From: Macrosoma leucophasiata
Taxonomy: Eukaryota > Arthropoda > Insecta > Lepidoptera > Hedylidae
NCBI GenBank assembly: GCA_036365455.1
Contig: JAWQUS010000008.1
Location: 23,295,501-23,359,500, forward strand
Direction: 5' to 3'
Length of the DNA stretch: 64,000 nucleotides
The position numbers were made by a program, and so were the translations under genes. This document shows, one piece after another, positions 34,709 to 46,279 of this stretch (the first letter of the stretch is position 1; each line of letters opens with the position of its first letter). The notes beneath the pieces were generated by a model. It was given only the letters and a program-made list of their open reading frames with translations. It did not search any database and was not told the DNA's origin.

Positions 34709-34985
34709 ACTAGATTTTGCTCGCGACTTCGTCTACTTGACTTTAGTGTAAAGTTTCATCCAAATCCATCCAGTAGTTTTTTCTTACAAGTATAGTAATA
34801 TAATATAAATATTTGTATAGCTTACAGATATTTGTTCCGGAGCCGGGTGTTTGTGTATGTGTTATGTGTACAACGGCACCCACGTCACATTATACCTAGT
34901 GTGGGCTGTGAGTGTAAATCGTCATATACCGCTGGACTAAATGGCTCGTCCATCTTTTTATTTGAAGTACGGAACCCTAAAAATA
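34709..34985. mobile_element. Patchwork of Helitron, SINE and family D pieces
   Basis: ACTAGATTTTGCTCGCGACT (reversed Helitron end) at 34709; GATATTTGTTCCGGAGCCGG ... ACAACGGCACCCACGTC (SINE body as at 35725) at 34828-34915; TACGGAACCCTAAAAAT (family D end) at 34969. Confidence 0.4.
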
Positions 34986-35145
34986 CCAAAAATTACACCC
35001 GCAAGGCTCAACTGGCACAAATTAGTGGCTGATAAGCTATGTCTGTGTTTATGAGTTTCATTGTCTTTAATTATGGTACGCAGGACCGCGGGAACAGGAG
35101 GTCACGGCTGTAAAGGAGGAGCTTTTTCCATTCAACCGTATGAAC

Positions 35146-35426
35146 TGGTGGTAGAGCTCCAGTGACGGAGCTCGCGGGAGTAGGCACCACCGCATTACCT
35201 AATATACTTACTTGCCGCTAAATGGTAGTGTTCAGCACTATCGCGTTCCGGTCAGGTGGTAATGTACGGCCCTGTTATTTCCGGCACAGAGGCATAACAC
35301 CTTAGGCCTCAGGTGAGGTAACGTATTTGCATTTTGGCCTTGGTCTTTGTGTCTATAAGCTGCAGTCATCACTAAACATCAATGTGAACTGCAAGCTTGT
35401 TTGCAACTTCTATAACATAAAAAAAT
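35146..35426 (+). mobile_element. Retroposon family B, full-length copy
   Basis: GGTGGTAGAGCTCCAGTGAC to CTATAACATAAAAAAA. Confidence 0.65.
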
Positions 35427-35647
35427 ACACCGACGATTTTGTCGCTTTCGTCTGGCCAACATTGAAACTCGCTCTCTTTTTTTTAATTGGACGTATTTAG
35501 ACGGCACGTCACGAGACGAGAGATCAATCGGCGAACGTAAAGTGATTCTATTAAATTTATTGTTGTTGCGGTGTACACTCAGGATCGATCCCACACCTCT
35601 GGGAAATAAAAAATTGGCAGTCAATAAAACTAATCGCAACATTGCCT

Positions 35648-35890
35648 GACGACCCGGTTAGTCCAGCGGTGCGAAACCACCGTTTGATTCGAAGGGTCGC
35701 GGGTTCGATCCCCGCTCCGGAACAAAGATTTGTATGGCCTACAGATATTTGTTTCGGGTCTGGGTGTTAGTGTATGTGTTGTATGTGTACAACGGCACCC
35801 ACGACACAGGTTTATACCTACTGTGGGGCTGTGAGTGTAAGCGTATTTTATTTATTTTATTTTTTATTGCCTACTGCGGGATTAATATTT
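35648..35890 (+). mobile_element. tRNA-derived SINE with intact A and B boxes
   Basis: Head about 35650-35722: GGTTAGTCCAGCGGTGCGAA and GCGGGTTCGATCCCCGC (T arm pairs perfectly). The body has ATGGCCTACAGATATTTGTT, ACAACGGCACCCACGACACA and TGGGGCTGTGAGTGTAA, ending in a T/A-rich stretch. Body fragments also at 34828 and, reversed, 13315. Confidence 0.65.
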
Positions 35891-36139
35891 TTTTATTTGT
35901 TAAAAATTATAAACATAATGAGCGTTTCTTTTCTCAGCATGAGAATATTATTTATTCTGAGGAGATTTATTATTTATTCTCTACGTAATAAAGTTTGGGA
36001 AACTCTGGTCTATAGGGTCTCTTGGTCATCGGAAGCGATGAGGTCACTGGACCCGTTAACAGAGGCCGAACTGTCAGACCGTAACGTATTGGGCACCAGA
36101 GTGAACACGGTACACTATGATCCAATGACACTATGAATT

Positions 36140-36960
36140 TTAATCTACATATGTAAATGGAAAACAATTTCTTTGTTCTTCTCTCTTCATCTTTGGTATT
36201 TCTATGGTCCAACACGAAAAAAATATTATGAGGAATTTTAGCCACATTTACAAAAGCATATCTCGATGAATGATATAGTTCTGTAGCGGGATCCTAAACT
36301 AATATGATTTAATGCATATAAAATATACAACATGTAACGGGAATAATGCGCACCCTCTAACACCCCGATTAGAAAATCGAGTTATAATCGTAATACATGA
36401 ACTAAAATTACATGTTTATACATTTATAATTAGTTTTTAAGAAATAAGTTGTCCTTAATTTGCACGAGCAGTATGTACACCCTATGCATATTTACCCTAC
36501 CTCTACCTACGGCCGCACATAAAACACGAACCTACTCACACACTCAACTGTTGCAATGTGAGTAACAAGATTAATTTCCACTTTTTAATTTCCTAAATTA
36601 TTATATAAAATGTAATGCACGTCTCAACGAATTCTAATAAACTTGTTGAGACCACCATTTTACTTTGGATACACGTTACTCTCATTTTCGTTTATATTCA
36701 CTGTTCATCAAATGAGTGACCATAATTTTCTTAATTGTAATTAATTTTTGGACAAAATATTACCTATACCAAAAATACCTGAAATCGATTCGGTTATCGA
36801 TTCTGAACAAACTAGTTTTAGGTTGTACATTTAATCCTGTTACACGTTGTATATCATTAATGTCCCGTTGCAATCCTAAGAAGAAGAAAGGCTCTACACA
36901 AATGGATAAAAGCCTTCTCCAATGTTGCCAACAACAAGCTTGTGCGTCATTTGAAGAATA
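36140..36960. other. Unassigned AT-rich DNA
   Basis: Reversed end of the TTAGGATCCCGCT repeat at 36262-36300; a frame at 36716-37051 runs into a dispersed repeat and is not supported. Confidence 0.35.
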
Positions 36961-36964
36961 TACC

Positions 36965-37075
36965 ATAATTGCCACGCTTGGTTTACGGAGAGACGCAGTA
37001 AAGGTAGTTTTATTGCGGGACGCTGCTGCCCATCGTTATTGCATTTATTAACGCCCTATTCGACAGTTTTACCGC
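36965..37075 (-). repeat. Dispersed LINE-like repeat fragment
   Basis: Reversed: GATGGGCAGCAGCGTCCCGC and AAACCAAGCGTGGCAATTAT resemble 33733-33800 and 42650-42720. Confidence 0.4.
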
Positions 37076-37117
37076 AATAGTTGGTAAACCAGACAATTCT
37101 GGTTTACCAACTATTGC
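37074..37117. repeat. 20-bp perfect inverted repeat
   Basis: GCAATAGTTGGTAAACCAGA / TCTGGTTTACCAACTATTGC around CAAT, at the junction of two LINE-like fragments. Confidence 0.85.
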
Positions 37118-37139
37118 TATTATTGTGGCGATAGTCGTA

Positions 37140-37330
37140 ACGGTCAAAGGACTGATGCAAAGAGTCTCGATCAACATCTCAAGAGGCTCTCGCTAGGTAG
37201 GTGGATTAAGAGTCTGATACAGAAAGCAGTATCTACTACTCGGCACGGCACGCATAGTGAGGAGGTTCCTGTCTCTGTGTCCCTAACCACCGGCAGCTTG
37301 GACCCCGCTCCCGCTGCCGGCGAAACTGTT
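37140..37330 (+). pseudogene. LINE C-terminal fragment (family E)
   Basis: CATCTCAAGAGGCTCTCGCT, GAAAGCAGTAT and CTAACCACCGGCAGCTTGGA, then CCCCGCTCCCGCTGCCGGC match the minus-strand copy 6735-6900. Frameshifted within the QKAV...ARIVRRFL region. Confidence 0.6.
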
Positions 37331-38780
37331 TATTTTTTATAATATTTTTGCAATTTCTTTAAGAAAATATATCTACTAGCATGTGTTATACTAGTGAGAT
37401 ATACCTATTTTTTTATAGAAAAATAAAAGGTTTTTTTTTTTAATATTTTCATATCATTATATAAAAACTATTAAGTGGAATATAACATTCTCTTGTATGG
37501 CCTTGAAGAGTGTAACAGATTTAAATTTAATTTTAAAAGTATTTACCAACATTTTTGTAAGTGTTTTAATGAGTGAATTGATTAAAAAGAGTCGACTAAA
37601 AGTGTTTTAAATGCAAAAAACACGGCAAGCGCTGACAATAAAAACTCTACTTGAGGGAAAACAAAAGAATCTACCACGAATATAAATCTAAGTGTTGTAT
37701 AATATTAAAACAGTGGCACTAAAACCGCTTGCTTTCACTGTAAGCGCCGCTCATTGTCTCGGCGTGTCTCAGACAAACCGCGAATATCATCAGAGTTAGG
37801 GAAAGTGTATTGATGTAAAAATTCAGCATTTATGCTCCGCTCATGCTAATTCTTCTATTACGTGGGTCTAAATTATTCAAAACAATCATACCTGTGTATT
37901 TTGTGTACCGTGGTCTCTTACATAACCGGTTAATAAGTTATTTGTCGAATACACAATTGTACAGGTGGCTTTTGTTCTCTTATCGTCTGGTTTGTCGTAA
38001 AGCGGGGCTGACACGGTCGGACATGCTTCGAAAAGTTTGATTTGTACTATGCGAGCTGCAGTGTTATTATCAGTATCAACATAAAGTGAGTTAGCTTGTC
38101 TACTTCAACCAGATTGAGATCGAGATTTAGATATTCTGTCCAGCTGTTACCTGTAGAAAACTAGCACGCCATCTACGTTTTAATGGACATATTTAGTAAT
38201 GATAGAAATATTGTTGTCTAATCTAAAAAGTTTTAGTAGTCTTGATCACTACCGTGCTCTGTTACCGTGGGGTTTTTGTACAGTGAATGTAGAAATAGAG
38301 GAAGCCAAATAAAAATTAGTCAACAATTGAGACCATAGAAACATAGTCTACCGTAGAAATTATCTAAGTAAATTTTCCAGTGCAGCATAAGCACTTTCAA
38401 TCAAAATCATCATTACAGTTGGTTTGTAATGCTTAAGAAACGGTGGTAGTGATCAACAAAGTATATTTTGTACATCTTCTATCTCAAATACTTCAGTCTA
38501 TAATTTTTTATTTTTTATTTATTTTTAGATACACAAATAAGGCAATGGTCAAAAATCATGTTCGATCGTGCCAGCAAGGCTTAACAGACCGTCATGCTTA
38601 AGCGCATCTCGACACAATCATTTCACAACGTTCTCCGATCTGGTGAAGGTACTCGGGTTTGTCGCTTACAAGCAGCTGACAATTGACTCCAATAGAAAGG
38701 TCGGTATAATTAAATTAGCGATGCTCTTCTAATGTGAAATACTGACCTGACATCAGTGCGCGCTACATACAGCGTGTAAA
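37331..38780. other. Unassigned AT-rich DNA
   Basis: No repeat boundary or exon found. Confidence 0.4.
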
Positions 38781-38797
38781 TGTGTCGAAACTGTCCG

Positions 38798-38990
38798 AAC
38801 TAAAACTTACTTTTGCCCGTGACTTCGTACGCTCAGTGTCTTTTCCCGTAATTTTGAGAAATCCTCGTTTTGTGATTCCTTACATTCAAGCGACCTACAT
38901 GCCAAATTTCAGCTTCCTATGTCTAGTAGTTGCGGCTATGCGTTGTCTGCCAGTCAGTCAGTCAGTCATCAACGGACGAGTTTTGTGTTT
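38798..38990 (+). mobile_element. Helitron-like internal fragment
   Basis: CGTGACTTCGTACGCTCAGT, CATGCCAAATTTCAGCTTCC and (CAGT)n at 38950-38968 are typical of moth Helitrons or related repeats. The frame here is fortuitous. Confidence 0.4.
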
Positions 38991-39164
38991 GATAACCTAT
39001 TGATATAGAAATATGATGGTCGATGTATTCGAAACAAAATTGATTAAATCTGTAAATCCCGAAATTTAATTTGAGTAGATGTCTCGGTGTTTGTTTTGAA
39101 CGATATTCAAATTAGCTTCATATTTGTTAACATTTTTTGAAATAAACAGATCACACACACAGAT

Positions 39165-39478
39165 GGAAGCGCGCATGGCCCCGCGTCTGGTGTAGATCAT
39201 AAACGATCTACTCGGTTAAGCACTACTGGCGCGGTCGAGTGTGTGATGGGTGACTAGTGGCAAATTTAAATGCGCGTTTCCGTGCTTCGGAGGGCAAGTT
39301 AAGCCGTTGGCCCCGTTGCTATCGATTGATAGCAGTCGTTAAACCTTGTCGGAGGCCTTTATGGGCGCCTTATTAGAAAACATCCGACAGCGGGTTGGCC
39401 ACAAACCCGTATCTCCACCAATCTGCATTGAAGCAGCGTGGTGGAGCAGCAGTGGGATGAATAATGGGTTACCATTAT
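39165..39478 (-). mobile_element. LINE family E 3' end, long copy
   Basis: Reverse of 1838-2155: CCCCGCGTCTGGTGTAGATC, GTTGCTATCGATTGATAGCA, ACCTTGTCGGAGGCC and CAGCGTGGTGGAGCAGCAGT. Confidence 0.65.
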
Positions 39479-39658
39479 AAACAGATCACAAGCGTAATAT
39501 AATAACCACTGGCAAAATGCGACTTAGGGGGCGACTCATCCATAAAATCAGTCATCCTCAGGTGAAACCACAAAATCTGTACGAAAATTAAACAATCCCA
39601 GCGTATTCTGGGATATTTTCTGGGATTCTATATAGGCTGATGATAATAAATTTTCACT

Positions 39659-39914
39659 GGTGGTAGAGCTCCAGCGACGGAGCTCGCGGGCGTAGGCACC
39701 ACCGCATTACGCGCAATATACTTGCCGCTAAATGATAGTGTTCAGCACTGTCGTGTTCCGGTCAGGTGGTAATGTACGGCCCTGTAATTTACGGCACAGA
39801 GGCGTAACACCTTAGGTCTTTGTGTGGGTATCTATAGGCTGCAGTCATCACTCAACATCAATGAGAACTGCATGCTTGTTTGCCACTTCCATTACATAGA
39901 AAAAAAAAAAAAAA
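39659..39914 (+). mobile_element. Retroposon family B copy, internal deletion
   Basis: GGTGGTAGAGCTCCAGCGAC to CATTACATAGAAAAAAAAAA; the stretch from CCTCAGG to TTTTGACC is missing. Confidence 0.65.
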
Positions 39915-40980
39915 ACCAAATTTATAATGAGGCCAGAATATGATATCGAATTTAAGCAATATGAGACACAACCCAACCTTGAGCATTGGAGGTATAATGA
40001 TTGAATTAAGTTTTCAACGAACTTAAGCAAAAGCTTTTTACAACTTAATCATGCATAACTTAAACGAAACTATCACACATTTAAATAATCGATAGTCAAC
40101 TTATCATCAATAATGTTTTCTCAAATTAATAATGTTCTTTCAATTTCACTAAGTTTTATCAAGCAATTAAGTTAACATCTCTAGATTTTATGTTGTGAAA
40201 TTTCTAATAATTGTCACATCCATCATTTATGAGAACTGAATGGACACCGTTCATGAATGATATCAGATTATGATCTAGATTGACTGTAATTTTAGCCTGC
40301 GAAAGTGGACAAGAAGGGCAAATGCTAGTGAAGCGCTAAGATGATTTGATTCCGTGTTCCGAGTCTACATAACTGTACAGAGCCGGCGGATTGCACTAAT
40401 GTCGCGAACGAGGTCACTAGGACTCGAGAGAACCTACTCATTTGAACTTGAAAATATAAAAGTGTCATTTGTCACCCTCCGTGTACTTCGACGTATCGAA
40501 TTGCGTGTGAAGCGTTGAATGCCAACGTTGAGTGCATGAGAGCAGAAATTCTGAAGACTTTCTCAGAGATAAAGGGTTCAGTAACGGGACTTAAATAACA
40601 TCTAATAAGTATTATACAATGTGTCCCAGGGATAAGTGACCGCCCCACGTTTTACATTTTAGTTATGTTTGGTAATTTTTATTGATAAGCTATGAATTCG
40701 GCTAGTCAATAAAAAAATGAACGAATGTAAAAACTTAGGAAATGTCGTAAAAAAACTGCAGCACGTCACGCGTATTTACTAGAAAATTAAAAAATCATTT
40801 AAAAAAAGAAACCAAGTCCCATAAATATAAGAGAAATTATTTATTTATTTATTATTTATTTAATACTTTATTGTACACCAAAACATACAAGATACAAAGA
40901 TAAAAGAGATACACTATACAAAAGGCGGTCTTATCACAAAACTGCAATCTCTGCCAGACAACCTTACTGGTAATTCTTAC
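39915..40980. other. Unassigned AT-rich DNA
   Basis: A short TTATTTA-type run at 40840-40865. GC-rich 40320-40600 has no supported frame. Confidence 0.4.
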
Positions 40981-41265
40981 TGGTGGTAGAGTTCCAGTGA
41001 CAGAGCTCGCGGGCGTAGGCACCGCATTACCTAATATACTTGCCGCTAAATGGTAGTGTTCAGCACTATCGTGTTCCGGTCAGGTGGTAATGTACGGCCC
41101 TGTAATTTCAGGCACAGAGGCATATCACCTAATGCCTCAGGAGTGGCAGCGCATCTGCATTTTGACCTCTGGTCATTGTGTGGGTGTCTATAGGCTGCAG
41201 TCATCACTTAACATCAATGTGAACTGCATGCTTGTTTGCCACTTTTATATCATAAAAAAAAAAAA
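40981..41265 (+). mobile_element. Retroposon family B, full-length copy
   Basis: TGGTGGTAGAGTTCCAGTGA to a 12-base A tail. Left flank ACTGGTAATTCTTA. Confidence 0.7.
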
Positions 41266-41377
41266 ACCTTAGGGTTTAGGAAACTGCGGAAATGAAAATT
41301 ATTCTTAATTTTGTCCAAATATTCTAAAAAGCTGGGCTGGCTGGTTACTTAACCCTGGGACACATTGTATATACCTA

Positions 41378-41600
41378 TAAATTCTCATGTCACAGTGTTT
41401 GTAACAATACTGCTGCGAAACGGTTGGACCGATTGTCATGAAACGTTGTGTGTATATTTGTTAGGTATGAGAATCGGTTGTAGTCTATTTTTTATATTCC
41501 TAAATGGTAAGGATGTTTCACCACAATTTTTCTTTTTCGAAGTCTTGGGCCTTTATTTTTTTTCAAAGGCGATACGAAGTTTGTCATGGCTATTTTATAT
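41378..41600 (+). mobile_element. Helitron-like 5' fragment
   Basis: AAATTCTCATGTCACAGTGT, ACGGTTGGACCGATTGTCAT and GGTATGAGAATCGGTTGTAG recur at 60750-60870. Known lepidopteran Helitrons carry this phrase; no CTAG end seen. Confidence 0.45.
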
Positions 41601-41712
41601 TATTTGGTAGATATTGGACGGCAATAGGTTAAACAAAAGTAAATCAAAAATAATTTTGTCAACTAGTTCTCACTTCAAATTGAATTGGTACATTAAGATA
41701 TCTAATTATTGG

Positions 41713-41850
41713 AAGGAAGCGCGCATGGCTCCGCGGCTGGTGTAGATCGTAACCGATCTACTCGGTTAAGCGATACGGGCGCGGTCGGGTGTGTGATGGG
41801 TGGCCGCTAGTGGCAAATTAAAATGCGCCTTTCCTTCTTCGGGGAAGTAC
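41713..41850 (-). mobile_element. LINE family E 3' end, short copy
   Basis: CCGCGGCTGGTGTAGATCGT, GGTCGGGTGTGTGATGGGTG and AATGCGCCTTTCCTTCTTCG; breaks off before the GATAGCAACC part. Confidence 0.55.
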
Positions 41851-42139
41851 GTAATAAGATGAAGGGCGATGAAATAATAACAGTGATGTAATATTTGTTA
41901 TCTAAAAATCTACAAATGTAGGTATGTATATGATAACCTCAAGGTTTCACTGTTGTCTTAAATTAGGACTTTTGTTCAAACGATCTGTTACGTAGGTAAT
42001 ATTGGCTATTGATTAATACTGTGCGAAATCTGACAGCACTACGAGCGGACACTCATTTCCTGGACATTGCAACAATGGTTGAAACCCTAGACAATAATGA
42101 ATTGAACGATTGTATGAAGAGATTGAGATCCGAGTTTCA

Positions 42140-42470
42140 AAAATCGGTTAAGTGCGAGTCGGACTAGCGCGTTAAAGCCGAGATTTTTTGTTATTTACTA
42201 TATTATATTATCCTATAATATTATAGAAAAATTACAATTTTTCGTATTTTTTTCTAAAAATTCTAGACTAAGTATTTTAGAAGACAAAAGAGGGTCATGG
42301 TCCATTTATCTATATATATGTATATATATATGTATCTGCCAAAACTAGCCTCCCTGTTTGGAATCATAGAAGCCAGTAGTTTTGAATCTAATTGGTGACA
42401 GACGGACAGACAGACAAACGCACGAGTAATCCTTATAGGAGTTTTTTCCTTTTGAGTTAAGAACCCTATA
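42140..42470 (+). mobile_element. Repeat family D copy
   Basis: AAATCGGTTAAGTGCGAGTC at the left, GACAGACGGACAGACAGACA and TTGAGTTAAGAACCCTATA at the right. Confidence 0.5.
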
Positions 42471-42599
42471 ACGTAATAATGGCGTTAATGACGTTAATCC
42501 CTGAATAACAATAGGTTCGTGGAGCGATGGAAGGCGTTGGGACGTGACGACCCTATAGCCCTGTAGAAGAGAAAATTTCTTCCGCAGTCAATCAAGCGA

Positions 42600-42795
42600 T
42601 TAATAGCGGTCAAACCATTCCAACAGGGCGGTACTGAAAATATCAGGCATCAGCGTCCCGCGGTAAAACTACAGCCACTGCGATCGCCAATCCACCTGCC
42701 AAGGGTGGCGATTATGGCATATTCTCGTCTTATAAAGCACAACACTGTTGCTTCATCCAGCAGTGGTCGTCTTAAGGCTGGAGTGATGATGATAG
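42600..42795 (+). repeat. Dispersed LINE-like repeat fragment
   Basis: GGTCAAACCATTCCAACAGG, CAGCGTCCCGCGGTAAAACT and CACTGCGATCGCCAATCCAC; partner of 33690-33865. Confidence 0.45.
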
Positions 42796-42810
42796 AGCAA
42801 TGTCAGAGAA

Positions 42811-43002
42811 TCTATACTTAATGTTATAAAGCTGAAGAGTTTGTTTGTTTGAACGCGCTAATCTCATGAATTACTGGTCCTATTTGAAAAGTTTTTTCAT
42901 TGATAGATAGCCCATTTATCGAGGAAGGCTATAGTCTATATAACATCACGCTATGACTAATAGGAACGGAGCAGCGCGGGCGAAGCCGGGGCGGGCCGCT
43001 AG
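42811..43002 (+). mobile_element. Non-autonomous Helitron
   Basis: TCTATACTTAATGTTATAAA after A, GCGGGCGAAGCCGGGGCGGG then CCGCTAG before T. Confidence 0.75.
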
Positions 43003-43524
43003 TATGTAATAATAATACGGCTATGTTGAGCGAGGCAAATGACATATATTTCGTTCGTTTAATCAAGAACCCTGTTCCCTTTATTCTTCGTCAGCAACTC
43101 AAAAATCTAGGCGAGTTACCGTCGCAAATGTATCTCTTAATTAATATGATATTCATATACGTAATAGTTAAAATTTATTCAAATAATACTTTCTATTTCG
43201 CAACACAATTTACAACATACTTTCTTGATGCGTTCATGGCGTAATAAAAGCGGTTAGTTGGCACGTTATCGTCACAAGTTACACGAAGGAACTACATTAT
43301 TATGTTTTACTTATCATTATTGCTTTCCACTGTCATAATGAATATCTTTGAAAAGACATGGCCTCGAATTTTATAACGTCTTGTTGTATACTACTACCAC
43401 TCGACTGCCTAGTTGGTCCAGTAATCGCAATTTGAATAAGCCTATGGTGTCATGTTCGATCCCTATTTAGGGTTAACCAAGCCTGTTGGGTTCTTCCTGT
43501 GAGAAAATGCCCTGTATCAGCGGT

Positions 43525-43675
43525 ACTTAGTGCGAGATTCACAGACTGCACTACGACTTTACTTTGAGCAAAGTATGCTTAGAACTGTCAGAAATGTATG
43601 GGTTTTGACAGTTCGAAGCGTACTTTGCTCGAAAGTAAAGTCGTAGTGCGGTCTGTGAATCTCGCCCTTAGTACC
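43525..43675. mobile_element. Palindromic MITE, about 150 bp
   Basis: Ends GCGAGATTCACAGACTGCAC and (reverse) GCGAGATTCACAGACCGCAC extend to about 48 paired bases including TACGACTTTACTTTGAGCAA. Bordered by CTTA on both sides. Single copy here. Confidence 0.7.
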
Positions 43676-44013
43676 GTGACTCGGAGAGGTAAAGTCGTTG
43701 CTACTGACCCCGACCTCTCTTCGGTCTTTTCGGATTGCCGGAAACCTTTGTGATTCCAAAGGTTTTTTTAAAGCTAAATTAAGATTTTGTGGAAACTGTC
43801 TACGGTTTTATTTCATTAAAGTAATAGAAAAGTATTAGGAAACTCCCGAATCAATGTAGAAGTACACTACGACCGTCTACTTTCGACCAGTCTCCTCCGT
43901 AAGTCACTTGTTTATCACCTACGAAAGCAAGAACATCAGTCAGATTATCATTTTTGGCTTAGCAGGTGGTAACACATTGACAGAAACAACAATATCGATA
44001 ACAATTTCGATAG

Positions 44014-44039
44014 GCGATTACACCCCGGGGTGTAATCGC
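44014..44039. repeat. 26-bp perfect palindrome
   Basis: GCGATTACACCCC directly followed by GGGGTGTAATCGC, no spacer. Confidence 0.9.
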
Positions 44040-44920
44040 TGACTCAGGACCGTCGAGTCTCATTAGTGGCGGATAGATTAGATAATACTGGTTGCACGTA
44101 GGTGCCCTACCGTTCTACTTGTGAAAAACTAACTCTAATTGTCTACTTTCACTTCCACGGTTCCACGTAGTTAGTTACAAGCGAAAAATCTTGAAGGTAG
44201 GTATTATACAAGACGATTAGTGAGACAATTTCACGAGAAAAATACGACAATTGATTTCAATTGTTCGTTAGCCGCCGGCCGGTCTTTCGTCTCTCGGATT
44301 AATGGGTCTTTTTACTACTTATTACTACATTAGCTGCTCCTTACAAAATGTTTACCGTCATGCGACGAAAATAAGCAAATTTCTTTCGATAATTCAGAGT
44401 TAGCCCCAATAGTAAAAGTTGTACATAAATATAAGTAAAATTATCCATTAATATAAAGAAAATATCTCATCAATGACCTAGTATTTTACATCGGTAATAC
44501 CTAAATCAAATCGTAAATAATAGGTTTTCCCAATAACAATGGGGAAGTGAAACTAAATAGTCGGGTAACACTACCAGTTTCAGTGCAAATAAGATGATAC
44601 ACATCTTGTCCACGCTCTATTTAGTCTTGGTTATGTCGTGATATCACGGGCCAGTGCACTGACAAATGGAAACGTAGAATTTGCTTTTCTATTCAAATCG
44701 ACTCTCATGGCTTGTCTCGGATTATGAATGCCGCAATTTTGTTTGACAAGTGTTTTTTTTTATTAAACTAAACGGGTATTCTTTTTTAAATTCATTTGTA
44801 GTCACGTCGGTTGGCTAAATGATTTTGATGCCATTGCTTCATATTGCAAATTTATAGGTAGCTCTTCGGTAGATGTAGATTCCAACTGTAACGATTTCTT
44901 GATAACTAAGCTGGGTTGCA
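44040..44920. other. Unassigned AT-rich DNA
   Basis: Nothing recognised. Confidence 0.4.
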
Positions 44921-45058
44921 CTTATATATTTGTTAAAGTTAAAGTTATTGTAACATTTAACATCCTTCTCTAAATTAAAGAAATCTGTTAAAGTTAGAGA
45001 AGGATGTGAAATGTTACAATAACTTTATCAAATATTTTGGTGCAACCGAACCTTAGCT
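44921..45058. mobile_element. Palindromic MITE 'GGTTGCACCAAA', complete
   Basis: Foldback nearly along its full length: TAACATTTAACATCCTTCTC pairs with GAGAAGGATGTGAAATGTTA; ends CTAAGCTGGGTTGCA / TGCAACCGAACCTTAG. Confidence 0.75.
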
Positions 45059-45414
45059 AACGAACGGGACACATGATTAAAATTTGTGTAGATGTAACAC
45101 CAAACAGTGCCCGAGTAACGCATGTTACCAAAGCAGCAACCACAACCTTAATAGGGTTGACATTCACTACACATTTTTAGTTAAAAACATTTTTTAAATT
45201 ATTTGCTAGTTTTTATATCTGAGCAGGCGTAACTTTATACAGAGAGTGATGCTTACAGGCTTAAAAAAATGTGTGTTATATTTTTTTTGCTATGATTTTC
45301 AATCCTTACATCTATCTTGTACCATACAGAATTGGACGTGAGGGTTATTACTTACATATTAATATTATGATAATTGGGATGAAAGCAAGGTTAATAACAC
45401 TTTAACACTCCCTA

Positions 45415-46276
45415 GGGGCCATCCATAAATTACGTCACACGTAAATGGGGAGGGAGGGTATCACCGAAATGTGACAATGTGTGACAAGGGGCAGGAGGGG
45501 TCGAAAGTTTTGTGACGTCACATGTTAAAATTTAAAATACTGAAACGTGAAATCTAGATGTGAATAAAAAACTCTAAAAATCTACGAACTTGATCTATAT
45601 TTATCAATAATTCACTATATTTATTGATTCGAGTGAGACTCAACTTCACAAGAATTTTGAATGGTAAGGGTTTAAATAGGTTTAAGTCGTCTGCGAGTGC
45701 TCGCTCGCTTTTCTACCGTTCCGCGCGTCGGTTGTTAGCGAGACCTGCGACAAGTACTGCCACATGCGCCGGCGCAGTGACTTCAATACGTTCCTATTGT
45801 TTACTTGACCATTGTCTTTTGCCGAGTGACAGTCAAAGTTATCTCAGTTTACTTATTTTAATATTTTTAATTTATCATTAAATTATTTTAAAATGAATAA
45901 AAAGATAGATTTAGGTATTCTCTACCGTAGATTATTTGACGCCTATAGTGTAGCCTATGCTGACAAAAAAAAACAAGTAATACAAGACGAAGTTAATACC
46001 TATTAGTCGTTTATTGTTTTTTAACTAGTCGTTGTTTTTTCAGTTATCTGAAATATTGGAATTTATGTTGATTTTATAAGATTATTTAATTAAATAATCA
46101 AAAAATGGAAAAAGCTGTTTTCTCTCGATTATTTTTGAGTACATGAATAAATTTTAAAAATATGTGACGTCACATCAGGAGGGGGGGGCTTATAAAAATG
46201 TGACAACCTGTGACAAGGACGGGGGGAGGGGTCCAAAAGTCCCGAAATTCGTGTGACGTAATTTATGGATGGCCCC
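45415..46276. mobile_element. Harbinger-like element, 862 bp, CTA duplication
   Basis: Ends GGGGCCATCCATAAATTACG on both sides (inverted), flanked by CTA. Subterminal G-rich and GTGACAA motifs are arranged inversely (about 45440-45525 and 46163-46250). Inside are a GC-rich promoter-like block (45690-45790) and a short ORF at 45893-46006. Too short for a full transposase, so probably an internally deleted derivative of a larger element. Confidence 0.7.
45893..46006 (+). other. 37-codon ORF inside the Harbinger-like element
   Basis: ATG follows the GC-rich block; the peptide MNKKIDLGILYRRLFDAYSV continues AYADKKKQVIQDEVNTY and then stops. It is lysine/acid-rich like a start of a DNA-binding domain. 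Could be a truncated N-terminus of the parental element's protein. No family assignment. Confidence 0.3.
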
Positions 46277-46279
46277 CTA

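Noticed and set aside
35774..36136. 120-codon plus-strand frame
   Set aside because: Begins in the body of a tRNA-derived SINE and has no recognisable motif or splice sites.
36716..37051. 111-codon plus-strand frame
   Set aside because: Runs into a reversed LINE-like repeat; composition not protein-like.
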